A stretch of DNA of 64,000 nt, taken from Vesta saturnalis (taxonomy: Eukaryota; Arthropoda; Insecta; Coleoptera; Lampyridae). Shown piece after piece: positions 34,292 through 44,558 of this stretch; the stretch's first letter is position 1; each line of letters opens with the position of its first letter. The stretch is taken from NCBI GenBank assembly GCA_036346205.1, contig JARFJB010002469.1, positions 310,001 to 374,000 on the forward strand. The letters run 5' to 3'. A model generated the notes under the pieces. It did no database searches. It was given only the letters and a program-made list of their open reading frames with translations, and was not told the DNA's origin. The position numbers were made by a program, and so were the translations under genes.

Positions 34292-34430
34292 TTGGAACTG
34301 TAAGGAGACACGAGAGGTGCAGCATAGGTGGGAGACGGGACCGTGCCATCGAGCGCCTCGAGCGGCGATCCCCCCCGTCGCCAATGAGATACCACTACTC
34401 TCGTCGTTTTCTTACTTACTCGATCGCGCA
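34139..34430 (+). rRNA. 28S rRNA fragment, 3' of the R2 site
   Basis: AGCCAAATGCCTCGTCATCT and the following bases match conserved 28S sequence downstream of the R2 site, including GCGAAACCACAGCCAAGGGA, GGGGAAAGAAGACCC and, after a GC-rich variable expansion segment (about 34340-34380), AATGAGATACCACTACTCTC. Similarity fades after about 34430. Together with 32814-32916 it is roughly 395 bp of one 28S region divided by R2. Confidence 0.93.
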
Positions 34431-34788
34431 ATTTTTCTTTCTCGTTGTACCAACTGAAATGGTCTTAAAACTGGTTAATCCAGTAATATTTATAATTGAA
34501 ATCGGGAACATCATTTGTAATAACCCTGTACTTATTTTACAACACAATTTAATACTTTTGTCAGTGGTGTGGTTGTATTTATCATTACTGTGTAGGTTTT
34601 TACTACTAAATCTAAAAATAATAAGAGCTCTGGTAACCTCAAAAGTACGAGCTACTTTGGCCCACCTTCTTTTCTGGGCCAAAGAAGGTCGTACTTTTGT
34701 AAAACGTTGTTATTTTTAATTATAACTGCTCTAAACCAATGCAGTGGGTGTTTTTCTATTGCACGCCTTTGTTTTCAGATTGCGGAAG

Positions 34789-36751
34789 ATGCCATATAAC
34801 TACAAACGACAACCAGGAAGTCGAAGTTAAGTTGACTACAGTAAAGAACATCTTCTTAACTGTTTAGATGCCATTAAATCTGGTGTAATGACACAAAGGC
34901 AGGCCGCAGATTATTTTAAAATACCCCGAAGCACTATTAAAAACAAATTGAAAAATTTGTTTTTAAGCACACCGGGCCATCCTAAAGTATTTACTCAGGA
35001 AGAAGAGCTAGCACTTGCTAGTCACATCGATAAAATGTGCGAATTTGGTTTTCCAATCGATGAATTAGATTTAAGATATATTGTGAAAAATTATGTTACA
35101 AAACAAGGAAAGACTATTCAATGTTTTTGTAACAATTTGCATGGCCGTGACTGGACAAAATCATTCATAACGAGACATTCTCAGCTGACAGTCAAGTTTG
35201 CATCAAATATAAAAAGAAATCGTGCTCAGATTGATGAGAAAATAATCTCAGAATATTTTGATCATTTAAATCAGTCAGTTAAGGATGTCCCCCCCTCAGA
35301 ACATTTTTAACTACGATGAGACATGCATGTCTGATGATCCAGGTAAGAAAAAAGTTATTTGTCGACGGGGCTCCAAGTACCCAGAACGTATCATGAATTC
35401 GACTAAGTCTAACATTAGCGTAATGTTTTGTGGCAATGCCATTGGTGACTCAGTTCCTCCTTATATTATTTATGGCTGAGCATTTGTGGACCGCTTGGTC
35501 AGAAGGTGGCCCTGAAGGAGCTCGATACAACAGGACGAAGCAAGGTTGGATCGACGGAGCTACTTTTGAAGATTGGTTCTCAGCACATCTCCTTCCAATC
35601 TTGAAAAACAAGAAGGTAAAAAAGTTATTATCGGGGACAATCTTAGCTCACATGTGAGCTTATATGTTGTCAGGCTTTGTGAAGAGAACAATATCCAGTT
35701 TGTATGCTTACCACCAAACTCTTCGCACCTCACACAACCACTTGACCTGGCCTATTTTAGGCCTCTCAAAATTAAATGGAGACAGGTTCTTACTCAGTGG
35801 AAACAGACTGATAGCGGCAAAACGGTTGCCACATTGCCCAAAGACATTTTTCCGAGATTGTTGAAAAAGTCTTTGGATGACTTGGAGCCCAATGTGAAGG
35901 AGAATTTAAAGTCTGGTTTTAAGAAGGCCGGCATACACCCAATCAACAAGGAAGAAGTTTTGAAACGTTTACCTTCTAAGAATGTATCTGTTGATTTGGA
36001 ACTAGTAGGAGAAACATTTATCCGCCATTTAGAACAGAAAAGGCAAGAAGTTGTCAAGCCCCGACTAACCAAAAGACAAAAACTGGATGTTCCTGCTGGT
36101 AGAAGTATTACAGCCAATGATATTCTTCAGTATCAACAAAATCAAAAGAATCAGAAAGACCAGAATAAAAGAGAAAGAGAAATGGAAAAAGAAAAGAAAA
36201 ACAAGGAAAAAGAAAAGAAAAAACAGGAGATAAAACGACAGAAAGATTTGGAACGGCAACAAAAAGTAAAGGGTCAACACCTGAACAGGAAAACTATTAA
36301 AAAAAACATAGGAGTCTCATCAACGGAAGAGGATAGTGACAACTACAGCCTCATTTCATCAGGCCACAGTGACATGGTTTTGTCGAGTGATGACGAAGAG
36401 GTACTGGAAAATGTTAATGGTTACAAAGAAAGTCACATCAATGTTGACCCAGTTGAATCTAGTTCTTCCAACGCTATTATTTCTCCAGGAAGTAGTGTAA
36501 AAGAAAACTTAAAGAAGAGTCTGCAACAAGGGAATTTTCTTGTTGTAGAATGGAATGGGCTACAGTTCCCTGGCATAGCTGTTAACGTGACAAAAGAAGG
36601 CGCTGTTGTTGAGTGTATGGAGCGCACTAAAAAGTTTTGGAAGTGGCCTACAAAGAAAGACTCATTGTTCTACAAATGGAGCGATATGAAGAAAATAATT
36701 CAACCTCCAAAACTAATTAAAAGAGGACTGTTCAGCGTCAGCAATTTGTGA
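34789..36751 (+). pseudogene. Pogo/Tigger transposase of the 31427-37137 element
   Basis: Starts at 34789 (MPYNYKRQPGSRS) right after a TTTTCAG acceptor, and a TAA soon interrupts at about 34828. From 34888: MTQRQAADYFKIPRSTIKNKL (CENP-B/psq helix-turn-helix), VFTQEEELALASHI, then LHGRDWTKSFITRH (second DNA-binding domain). Catalytic core: NYDETCMSDDPGK (first Asp; frame change at 35308), GNAIGDSVPPYIIYG (stop and frame change at 35478), KKVIIGDNLSSHVS (second Asp; frame change at 35610), LPPNSSHLTQPLDLAYF, GFKKAGIHPINKEEV. The C-terminus has KLDVPAGRSITANDIL, a Lys/Glu/Gln coiled coil (residues 190-250 of the last frame) and a W-N-G-L-Q-F-P-G-I module. Four breaks inactivate it. Confidence 0.93.
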
Positions 36752-37137
36752 GACAGAAACTTAATTAGCAATTTTACAAATTTTTATTTTTGTACTTTGT
36801 GCCAAAACAAACATGTTTAAATAGATTTTTCTTTCACATAAACAGATTTTCTTATGAACCCAAGTCTTTCTTTGGCCCTAGCTATTTATACAATGCTTTA
36901 AAATAGGTGAAATAAGCATGGGCCAAAGTAACCCTAACGTAAGGGTAACATTGGCCCAGGTAATAAACAACCAAAAAAGGTATACCCCTTACAAAAAAAA
37001 AACTCTTCATGAATTAACTTTTGGGCAGTCTAGTAAAAAAAGGTTACCAGAGCTTAGAAATAGTAAAATACACTAGATTTAACGGCATGTGATTACATAA
37101 TATCCATAAAGTGGGCCAAAGTAGCCCTTATTTACGG

Positions 37138-37364
37138 TACTCTAAAAGTACAAGGTCAAGTAGGGTACTAGAATTAATTCATACAGATGTATGTGGGCCA
37201 ACTACACCTACTTCAAATAATGGGGGAAAATTTTTTGTAACATTTTGTTATTGTATATGTGATCAAACAAAAAGATGAGGTGTTTGATTGTTTAAAGAAA
37301 TATGAGGCTAGGGCGACTTCGTTATTTTCGGGAAAAGAATAAATAAAATAAAATCTGACAATGG
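37138..37364 (+). pseudogene. Copia integrase N-terminal core
   Basis: Resumes copia pol after the pogo element. SKSTRSSRVLELIHTDVCGP carries the first catalytic Asp (H-T-D), followed by NNGGKFFVTFC. A stop occurs at about 37277 in a region that otherwise continues to IKSDN, where the second catalytic Asp lies. The solo LTR interrupts exactly after ...GACAATGG (37364). Confidence 0.85.
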
Positions 37365-39064
37365 TGTAATGCCCCTACTTGTAAATGCTATAGGTATTTG
37401 ATTATTGACGCGCCTGTCTCGTAGGTGCCATATGTATTGCGCCCTTCTGGTTTGGTAACCCAACGCGGTTTTATTTTGCCTCGGTTCTGCTCAATCGGGT
37501 TTATATTATAAACGGGGTGTGGTTCGTATTAAGTACTGGATGGGCTTAACACTGTCACCTTAAATAAATACCTTAAAGCGGTTTAAGATGTATATTAAAT
37601 AAAATAACAATAATAAACAAAAGTAATTAACAAATGTATTGGGACTTCTTGTTTCTGGTCCTGGCGGCTCGTTCTCCTGGTGGGCGGCCTGTCACTGTGT
37701 GCGTAGTCGCTTCTGTGAACAGAGTTAGTCTTTTAATCTATTACTTACCTAAGAGGTAAAATTTAGGTTACGGTCCTGTATGTACAGTAGCGAGAGCGTT
37801 ATCCTTGATACCGTTGTTTGGTCGGGGCGCCAGCGCAATGAACTCGAGTCGTTGTGGGGATTGAGAAAATCGATATCGTGCTTATACTGTAGTAACTCTG
37901 GAGCGCTGAAGCGAGTATGTCCTACTCCTGGAAATAATACACGCGAAATGCGCGTATGCAAAGGCGAGATCTCGGTGCTGTCTTTCTTTAATTATAACCG
38001 GTTTAATTTAGGCAATTAGATTATTTATCTAACCAAATTAATTATGGATCTCTATACTAAGTCTAATTATTTATAATTATTCAAGGGAACAAAACACTTA
38101 ATATTAAAACTACTCTAATAGGTTTACGCAAAGATAGAATAATCTACGTACTATCTAATTTATTTACAAACGCTCTCGCACCAGGTGTTTACGATGGTTA
38201 GGTGGACTACAAATTTATCTACAAATTTATACAGCAGGTTTCGGGTGTACTCTACTCTCCTGCGATCAAAGACACCGTGTACGGTTATGGTGTTTGTCTG
38301 TAGGTAGTGTATGTATGAGTGGGATTTCAGTAATGCTCAGAAGACGTAGGCGACGGCCTGTCTTTACCGGATATACTAAGAGAAAGGTCGTAGGTCTTTA
38401 CAGCCCTGTAACAACCCTTCACCCTCAGGTATTACGTCGGGGTTACCCTGCGTGATACTCTAGGTGTTAGTGTACTTTGTATGGCCGAGTGTCGACGGAT
38501 CTACCCTTCGTGACTCTAGGTGTTAGTGTACTTTGTATAACTCCTGGAGGCTCAGCCCGGAGTTATTTACGGTCTGTACTGTTTGATTGTAAATTGTCAG
38601 ATTGTATAACTTTACAACTTACGTGTCTATCAATAGCAGTACAGGATTAAACTTTAGGTTGCCCGGTGCGAGGTGGTGCGCGTTATCGCCAGATCACGAA
38701 GGACTCTTCATCGGTGAATAACAGGTCGGTGCTTACACGAAGCAAACGGTGGCGGCTTGATATCGGCTGGACGGGAATCTACTTCTTCTTGACGTAGTAA
38801 TACTTTCCTTCTATTATGCGCGTCGCGGGTTTATAAAGGTGCATCTGTGGGCGGCTTCGCGGCTACCGTGCGGGGATGCCGTTATGCGATTGGTTGTAAT
38901 CGTTCTGACGTGCAGAAACTTACGGTTTCTTAGAAATACACGTCAGCGGTGATGACTAAATTATTCGTTGTGCAATATCGCGTAAACTTTTGAAATCTTA
39001 CATACAGGATGGTCCGCAAATAATTTATTCTAAAAGCATACGTAAAGGACGCTGGTTCTTTACA
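37365..39064. mobile_element. Solo LTR (gypsy-type) inserted in the copia integrase
   Basis: 1,700 bp from TGTAATGCCCC to GGTTCTTTACA (TGTAA...TTACA-type ends), flanked by ATGG on both sides (37361-37364 and 39065-39068). Copia integrase homology stops at the left ATGG and resumes directly at the right ATGG. Internal direct repeats of CTCTAGGTGTTAGTGTACTT occur at about 38457 and 38514. Size, 4-bp duplication and end sequence resemble the LTRs at 2534-4145 and 57177-59170. Confidence 0.92.
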
Positions 39065-39628
39065 ATGGAGGAATATTGTTCAAAAATACTGAAACATTTT
39101 TTAGTGATAAAGGTATTGAAAATATATACACCTCCGTATACACCACAATTAAATGGTGTAACGGAGAATGAACCAAACTCTTTTAAACATGGCAAGGTTG
39201 ATGATATTGGAAGCAAATCTGGATAAACATTTGTGGGAAGACGCAGTACTCACAGCTGCATATATAACCAACAGAACGCAGTCATCTTTGGTAAAATTAA
39301 AACACCTTACGAGTTGTGGACAGGTAAAACCGAACGTATCGAACATGAAAGTCTTCGGTGCATAGCTTATTCAAAAATGCCTGATTCGCTGAGGACAAAG
39401 TTGGATGATAAGGGCGTAAAATGCAGATTTATAGGCTATACTGAAACCGGATATCGTCTATGGAAAATAAGAGAAGGTAAAATGATTCATTCAAGAAATG
39501 TAGTTTTTAACGAGAGGAATTTTGGTGTTGAGATGGAACTAAAGAGAAAAGAACATAGGATCCATTCCATAATTGATAATGTCGAAGATAACATTGATGA
39601 AGGTAAGTTAGACGAAGAAAATAAGTGA
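39065..39628 (+). pseudogene. Copia integrase C-terminal core and link
   Basis: Continues from the duplicated ATGG with the segment between the second Asp and the Glu, then PPYTPQLNGVTE, with a frame change at the catalytic Glu. ANLDKHLWEDAVLTAAYITNRTQSS and, after another frame change, TPYELWTGKTERIEHESLRC, KCRFIGYTETGYRLW and HSRNVVFNE follow. The catalytic triad residues remain recognisable but in separate frames. Confidence 0.88.
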
Positions 39629-39650
39629 AGATGGTAGAACGAGTCAAGAA

Positions 39651-40642
39651 TTGGAAGCGGACATTAAACAAAGCATCATAAGACCACAAAGAGAGAAAAA
39701 ATTACCATTAAAATTCCAAGATTTTGATATAAGCTGCTTAGCATTGTTGAGTGACTGTTCCGACGTTCCTGAATCTTTTGAAGAGGCAAAAACCGCCCCG
39801 AAATGGAAATACTGGGAAAGCGCAATTAAGAAAGAAATAAAGGCATTAAAGGACAATGAGACATGGAAGTTAGTAGACAGAGAGAGAAATCAACAGGTAC
39901 TAAGCTGTCGATGGGTATTTAGAGAAAAACAAAGTGCTGAAGGAAAGCCTGTGTACAAAGCAAGGTTAGTAGCAAGAGGATTTCAGCAAAATGGTTTAAC
40001 TGATTATTTTGATTTCCACGCACCAGTTGCGAAGTTATCAACGTTAAGAATATTATTATCAGTTTGCAACAAGTATAATTTACTTCTAGAACAACTGGAT
40101 GTTAAGAATGTATTTCTAAATGGTGTTTTGAAGGACAACATTTTTTATGGATCTCCCAGAAGGATTAAACATTCCAAAAGAGGATAAAGATAAAGTTTGC
40201 TTATTAAAGAAGGCAATTTTATGATCTTAAGCAAGCACCAACAGTGTGGAATGAAAGGTTCAACAATTTAATGATGAACTTAATTTTTCAAAGGTCAAAG
40301 TCAGATTATTGTTTATACACGTTCTATGATGAAAAAATAAGATGTTATTTGCTTTTATATGTCGATGACATGCTGATAAAATCAAAATTATGTGAGAATT
40401 TTAAGATGAAAATATTAACTAAGATAGACATATTCTTAGGAATTAAAACTAAGAGGGATGTTGAAAATAGAATGGTAAGCATAGACCAAATATCTTTAAT
40501 TAAGACTGTGATTGCAAAATTTAATGTTGAGAACTGTAAAAATTACAAAACACCTATTGAGAAAAATCTTAATTTAGACAAAAATAATGATAAAAACTGT
40601 TATGTATCTTGGAGATGGCTTAACTTACCAAAAGGAAGATAA
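39651..40642 (+). pseudogene. Copia reverse transcriptase
   Basis: 39651-40187: ALLSDCSDVPESFEEAKTAPKWKYWESAIKKEIKALKDNETWKLV is the conserved copia RT opening, then CRWVFREKQSAEGKPVYKARLVARGFQQ, DFHAPVAKLSTLRILLSVC and LEQLDVKNVFLNG (first polymerase Asp). A frame change near 40160 precedes 40244-40642 with CLYTFYDEKIRCYLLLYVDDML, the intact Y-V-D-D motif, and FLGIKTKRD. Homology fades near 40640 and RNase H is absent. A gypsy LTR begins 20 bp further on. Confidence 0.9.
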
Positions 40643-40660
40643 ACAGAATAATTAATTACG

Positions 40661-40782
40661 TGTTACTTAAAACATAATTTTATTACGCACAACGCGTGCA
40701 TGTCACAGAACGTTTACAGAACGAGAGAGCACCATCGCTTTCTCTGACCTTATTTTATACCGGGTGCGTCAAACACTACACA
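40661..40782 (-). repeat. 3' LTR of the truncated gypsy on the minus strand
   Basis: 122-bp block with TGTTAC...ACTACACA ends. On its right (upstream in minus sense) lies TCTCCCCCATAAG, which on the minus strand is the polypurine tract CTTATGGGGGAGA. On the minus strand it contains TATAAAAT, a plausible TATA box. No second LTR was found because the 5' half of the element is missing. Confidence 0.65.
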
Positions 40783-41003
40783 TCTCCCCCATAAGTCTAA
40801 AGCTATAATTTTACAAATCAAGCCGGTTTGGCTTCTTCCTTATTCTAATTGGTCGAGGGCGAACGTGGGTCAATTCTACATCTCTCATTTGATCCAAGTT
40901 CTCCTCTACTTTCTTGTCATATACAGATAGAGTGGTATACTTGAACTTATCTAAAGGATTTTTTATAGGTTCCACATGTCTCTTACAAATTACATCTGCA
41001 CTT

Positions 41004-41891
41004 TTACACAGGTAGACCCTTAGGTCCCAATACTCTGTGAATCTTTGCTGGAATCCAACACTTTTTCTTTTCCTGTCTATAATCACGGATGCAAACATCC
41101 TCTCCCTCCTTAAAACTTACTACCCTACCCGGTCTATAAACTGTCAACTCTTCTACATCCTCTTTAAATTTAGGTATAATATTGTCTAACCTTAATCTAA
41201 GTTTCCTTCTAAACATGATACTAGCTGGAGTTTTACCTGTTGTAGTATGTACCGATGCTCTATAATTTAACAAATATCGAGCTAATACACAACTTGTTGA
41301 TAGATTAAAATATCTATAGTCATTCAAAGCTTTAATTAATGCTGTTTTTACCGATTTAACGGCATTCTCCGCCGCTCCGTTACTTGCGGGGTGGTAAGGA
41401 GCAATCAGGGTATGCTTTATTCCGTTTCGCTTGCAAAAGCTTTGAAATTCATAGAATCGAAATTGTGGACCATTATCGCTCTCAATTTGATCCGCCAAAC
41501 CATACCTCGCAAAAATTGATCGCAATACGTCAATGGTTGCCTCGGAAGTGGTTGAAGACATTTCAACAACTTCAGGCCAACGACTACAAGAATCCAGCAC
41601 CACTAAAAACATTTTATTTCTAATTGGACCAAAAAAATCCACATGTATTCGTTCGAACACATGTGTAGCATTTTTATATGCTAAAACTTCTGAATGTGGA
41701 GGATCTGGTCTAAATTTACTACAAATCATACATTGGTTTGCTTCCTTTTCAATGTCCCTATCAATATTAGGCCACCACACATAAGAACGTGCGATAGACT
41801 TCATTTTAACTATCCCTGCATGTGAAATGTGTAGCTCTTTCAAAATACTATCATGAAACTTTGTTGGTACCACTACTTTATGCCCTAACAT
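41004..41891 (-). CDS. Gypsy integrase (intact catalytic domain, element truncated)
   Basis: 295-residue frame in order: zinc-binding H-H-C-C (LHISHAGIVKMKSIARSYVW...CMICSKFRP), DDE core with RIHVDFFGPI (Asp), QIESDNGPQF (Asp) and SNGAAENAVKSVKTAL (Glu), then the C-terminal SH3-like part (GRVVSFKEGEDVCIRDY, IPAKIHRVLGPKG). All three catalytic residues are present without stops. The preceding FIKEGWPKHNSNILL at about 41995-41940 belongs to the same protein in a shifted frame. The frame 40811-41098 overlaps and carries the remaining C-terminal tail. Confidence 0.9.
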   Translation of the reverse strand: MLGHKVVVPTKFHDSILKELHISHAGIVKMKSIARSYVWWPNIDRDIEKEANQCMICSKFRPDPPHSEVLAYKNATHVFERIHVDFFGPIRNKMFLVVLDSCSRWPEVVEMSSTTSEATIDVLRSIFARYGLADQIESDNGPQFRFYEFQSFCKRNGIKHTLIAPYHPASNGAAENAVKSVKTALIKALNDYRYFNLSTSCVLARYLLNYRASVHTTTGKTPASIMFRRKLRLRLDNIIPKFKEDVEELTVYRPGRVVSFKEGEDVCIRDYRQEKKKCWIPAKIHRVLGPKGLPV

Positions 41892-42002
41892 AATTATGCC
41901 TTCTTCAACAGTAAATTCAAACCTTCTATTAAAAAAATGTTGTAATAAAATGTTTGAATTATGCTTAGGCCAACCCTCCTTTATAAACTTAAGTACCTGA
42001 GA

Positions 42003-42580
42003 ATAAATTATAATGCCCCTTTATTTCATACTTTTCATGGCACATTCACTCGAAGTTGCATCATTTTCTTTTTTAGCTCATACAGCTCTAAATCAACCCT
42101 CAATTTTTTTATTTCCTTGATTAACACCTCGAGTCTTTTCCTTCTCTCATCAATACTTAATAATTCTTTCTTTCTTTCTCTTCTTATCATTCTTATTACT
42201 TTCACCATTTCTAGCAATAAAAAGTTTACTGAATCATGCAATCCCGGAGAAGCCTTTTTATTATAAACATGCATCCTTTCAAAACTGCTAACCTACTCAA
42301 AAACTTTTAGATTTCTAAGAATGATTACCTTGCAACTTCTATTTTAGCTTTTCACCTTGACCTTTTATATTTCTAAGAAATGTAATATGACACCACCGTA
42401 GGTCAATAACCTCTGGCCTTGAAAACTATATTTAGATTTATGATTACTTTGCAACTTCTATTTTTAGCTTTGACCTTGACCAGCTCCAAAATTTTAAATT
42501 TACCGCCTAAAGTTTGACCTTGAAAGAGCTCCAAAAGCTTTCGTTTTTCATCACCAGAGGGCGAGTGACCTTGAACTGGT
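42003..42580. repeat. Foreign insert with TGACCTTGA repeats between gypsy RNase H and integrase
   Basis: Gypsy homology ends near 42580 (after NIGPVLDQF on the minus strand) and resumes at about 42000 (VLKFIKEGW). The intervening DNA contains two copies of GATTAC(C/T)TTGCAACTTCTATT (42323, 42441), several TGACCTT(GA) words, and a minus-strand frame (42035-42274) with a Lys/Arg/Glu coiled coil of unknown origin. No terminal repeats were resolved. Confidence 0.6.
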
Positions 42581-42860
42581 CCAGAACTGGCCCTATATTA
42601 CTACTATCTATTTTAGTTTCTTCCTCAATTGCCTTTGCATCTACTATTATTACTGAATTTTCCGAAACAAAATTCAAATAAGAATAATCATTTGTATTAC
42701 TAGAAATTATATTAACTGGTAATCTAGATAAACAATCAACATTACAATTTCTCTTTCCTTCCATATATTCGATTTTAAAATCAAATCCACTCAGATATAA
42801 AGCCCAACGTTGTAAACGTCCCGCTGCAGTAACTGTGATGCCGTGTTGCAACACATGCAA
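42507..42860 (-). pseudogene. Gypsy RNase H C-terminal part
   Basis: GITVTAAGRLQRWALYLSGFDFKIEYMEGKRNCNVDCLSRLP is the conserved end of gypsy RNase H. The residues before it (MHVLQH) are not conserved, and no RT precedes it to the right, so the element is broken at about 42850. The last 25 codons already belong to the repeat insert. Confidence 0.88.
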
Positions 42861-43329
42861 TAAAGCTTAACAAGAAAGCATGATGGGTTGCCTGTTCATC
42901 TATCGCCCTAATGTTTAGTAAAATAATTTTTTTGGTTACGAACATTTTCTCTTAGTCTCAAGTAAATTTTCATACTCATAATCTACAATAAATTTAAAGT
43001 TTGAAATGTTTCGTACGTAATATATAATGTATGAAATAGTAGGTAGCAATCTAAATTTATAAAATACCTATGTATTGTTTTTAATTTCATTATAAGGTAA
43101 ATACCATATCCTGTACAGTTCAGAAAAACAAATCAATGCCTTAAGTAAGACAGATGTTACCGTTATGTGGGAATTAACTTAGAGAAAAGGTTAGTATGAA
43201 ACAACAAAATAAATGTTAAAAATTAGCACCAGCCTCTACAAAGGAAATATTTGTATCTTTATGGCAGAATGATTGCAGTTGCTTCATCTTTAGCACGTTA
43301 TCAAGAAATATCTCACGACACCTAATTTC
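42861..43329. other. Spacer, nothing recognised
   Basis: AT-rich DNA with no supportable coding sequence or terminal repeats. Confidence 0.35.
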
Positions 43330-43500
43330 CTCTTTTCCTATATATACTCAACGACGATATCTAATTCTAATAATTGCAACCTTAATAAATGCTCCTTATA
43401 GCATTCTTCTAGCTTGAGGTTCCTATCCACCAGTGTGTCACACTTCTCTGCCAATGTAGAGGAAGTCAAGGATTTCATAATCACAGGCCTTTGCCGTGAA
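43330..43500 (-). pseudogene. Myb/SANT-like (Harbinger partner) C-terminal scrap
   Basis: On the minus strand: RPVIMKSLTSSTLAEKCDTLVDRNLKLEECYKEHLL. LAEKxDxLxDxxLKLxE is the coiled-coil tail seen in Harbinger-associated Myb/SANT-like proteins, and the same pattern occurs at about 48880-48980. The rest of the gene is absent. Confidence 0.5.
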
Positions 43501-43639
43501 ATATTTTTTCTTTAAATTTTGTGAAGACGGACAGGTCAGAATGAAACAAAGGAATGCACGTATATACCAGCACCAATGATTATTAAAATAGTCATGGACC
43601 ATTACACATTTTTAATTGAGCATAGTTGTGGGGAAAAAA

Positions 43640-44030
43640 ACTTAGTGGACTGAAATCAGTGAATAGAAATGGAAAAAAAGATCCAGATAAGGAATAATAT
43701 AATCTAGTAATTTCTGCAGAACAAAGAGAGCTTCTTTGCCAAGAATACCAGAAGTTGACTGACCATGAAAAACAGAAGTTGCATTTCAGTTCCTTGATTG
43801 CCAATGTGTCAGTGAATAGGATGAGTGGAAATACAAGAAGTCCCTTTTCCCAGAGATGATCAAATTTTTTACAAGCTGAAGCTTAATGATTACAGTTTCA
43901 TCATATTGCATCAACTTCAGATGAATATTGCTACCTATATTTTAAAACACCTTTGTGAATTACCAGAAAGTGGAAAACGTCTGAATTTAGTGATACTTGG
44001 GGAGAATAATATAGAAATAAGTACGTAGCA
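43640..44030 (+). pseudogene. Unidentified coding scrap, possibly N-terminal part of a DUF7869-type gene
   Basis: LVISAEQRELLCQEYQKLTDHEKQKLHFSSLIANV (about 43707-43811) is followed after a frame change by LKLNDYSFIILHQLQMNIATYILKHL. The first part resembles the R-x-x-(I/L)-x-x-x-(F/Y)-x-x-L...Q-x-x-(F/L) stretch preceding the Cys-rich region of DUF7869-type TE proteins. This is a pattern impression only. Confidence 0.3.
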
Positions 44031-44558
44031 GCTGCAAGGCTTTACACAGTAAATAAAATAAATTCAATTATTTGCTTTAAATACATAATTTATTTCCATT
44101 CATAACAAAATTTCATTGTATGATAATCATTAATATCATACATGAATGTGTTAAGTACAAACACGAAATTTAACATAAATAATATTCGAATCAATTCAAA
44201 AAGAATTATAAATTTTACTTATCACTCTTAAAGTAAATTACATTGCTGCAAGCACAATGAATTCAAAATTTGTGCACTACACCATCGATTATGTACTATA
44301 ACTAAATATTTTCTACTTTTACGTAAGTGTGATCAAAGCTAGAATGTATATTTAGGATTCTCGAATCATCGGTGGTAAAAAATCTTTAATAATTGGGATT
44401 CTACTTCTGAGAGATGATCAGGCCTTTTTATTGGTTGCTTTGTTTTAGTAGAAAAAATCGTACTTGCTGATCTACGTGTTTATTTACATTAACATTTTGT
44501 ATCTGACAGAACTGTGCCTGGCCCTGGTTAATATTATTGATTACCTTGTCAAGATGTT
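44031..44558. other. Spacer downstream of the MULE gene
   Basis: AT-rich and non-coding. It should include one end of the MULE element, but no partner inverted repeat was found. Confidence 0.3.

Larger units (their letters stand above)
31712..34528 (+). mobile_element. TA-flanked Tc1/mariner-type unit carrying 28S rDNA and R2
   Basis: The left end CAGGGTTATTACAAATGATG... (31712-31734) and the right end (34506-34528) are perfect 23-bp inverted repeats. TA lies outside each (31710-31711 and 34529-34530). Removing the unit restores a GTAAGTAC-like intron donor region in the pogo 5' leader. Inside, left to right: Tc1-type transposase remnant 31735-32583, about 230 bp of AT-rich 3' flank, 28S rDNA 32814-32916, R2 fragment 32917-34138, 28S rDNA 34139-34430, about 75 bp of other DNA, right end. 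Whether the rDNA was captured before transposition or inserted later cannot be told from sequence. Confidence 0.9.
31427..37137 (+). mobile_element. Complete pogo/Tigger transposon inserted in copia pol
   Basis: The ends CCGTAAACATGGGCTACTTT... (31427) and the complement of ...GGGCCAAAGTAGCCCTTATT... (ending 37137 with TTTACGG) are inverted repeats of about 25 bases with a 1-base gap. TA flanks both sides (31425-31426, 37138-37139). Copia pol joins in frame across the insertion when one TA is kept. The 5,711-bp length is inflated by the nested unit at 31712-34528. Words CTTTGGCCC/GGGCCAAAG recur inside both ends (31443-31475, 34655-34686, 36873-36955, 37111-37127). Confidence 0.95.

Noticed and set aside
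32814..34430. A functional 28S rRNA gene
   Set aside because: Only about 395 bp of 28S are present, broken by R2 and embedded in transposon sequence.
36065..36280. Hydrophobic minus-strand frame resembling a membrane protein
   Set aside because: It is the antisense of the Lys/Glu coiled coil of the pogo transposase, so Phe/Leu runs are automatic.
42035..42274. Coiled-coil frame as a host gene
   Set aside because: Confined to a repeat insert inside a gypsy element, no start context or recognisable domain.
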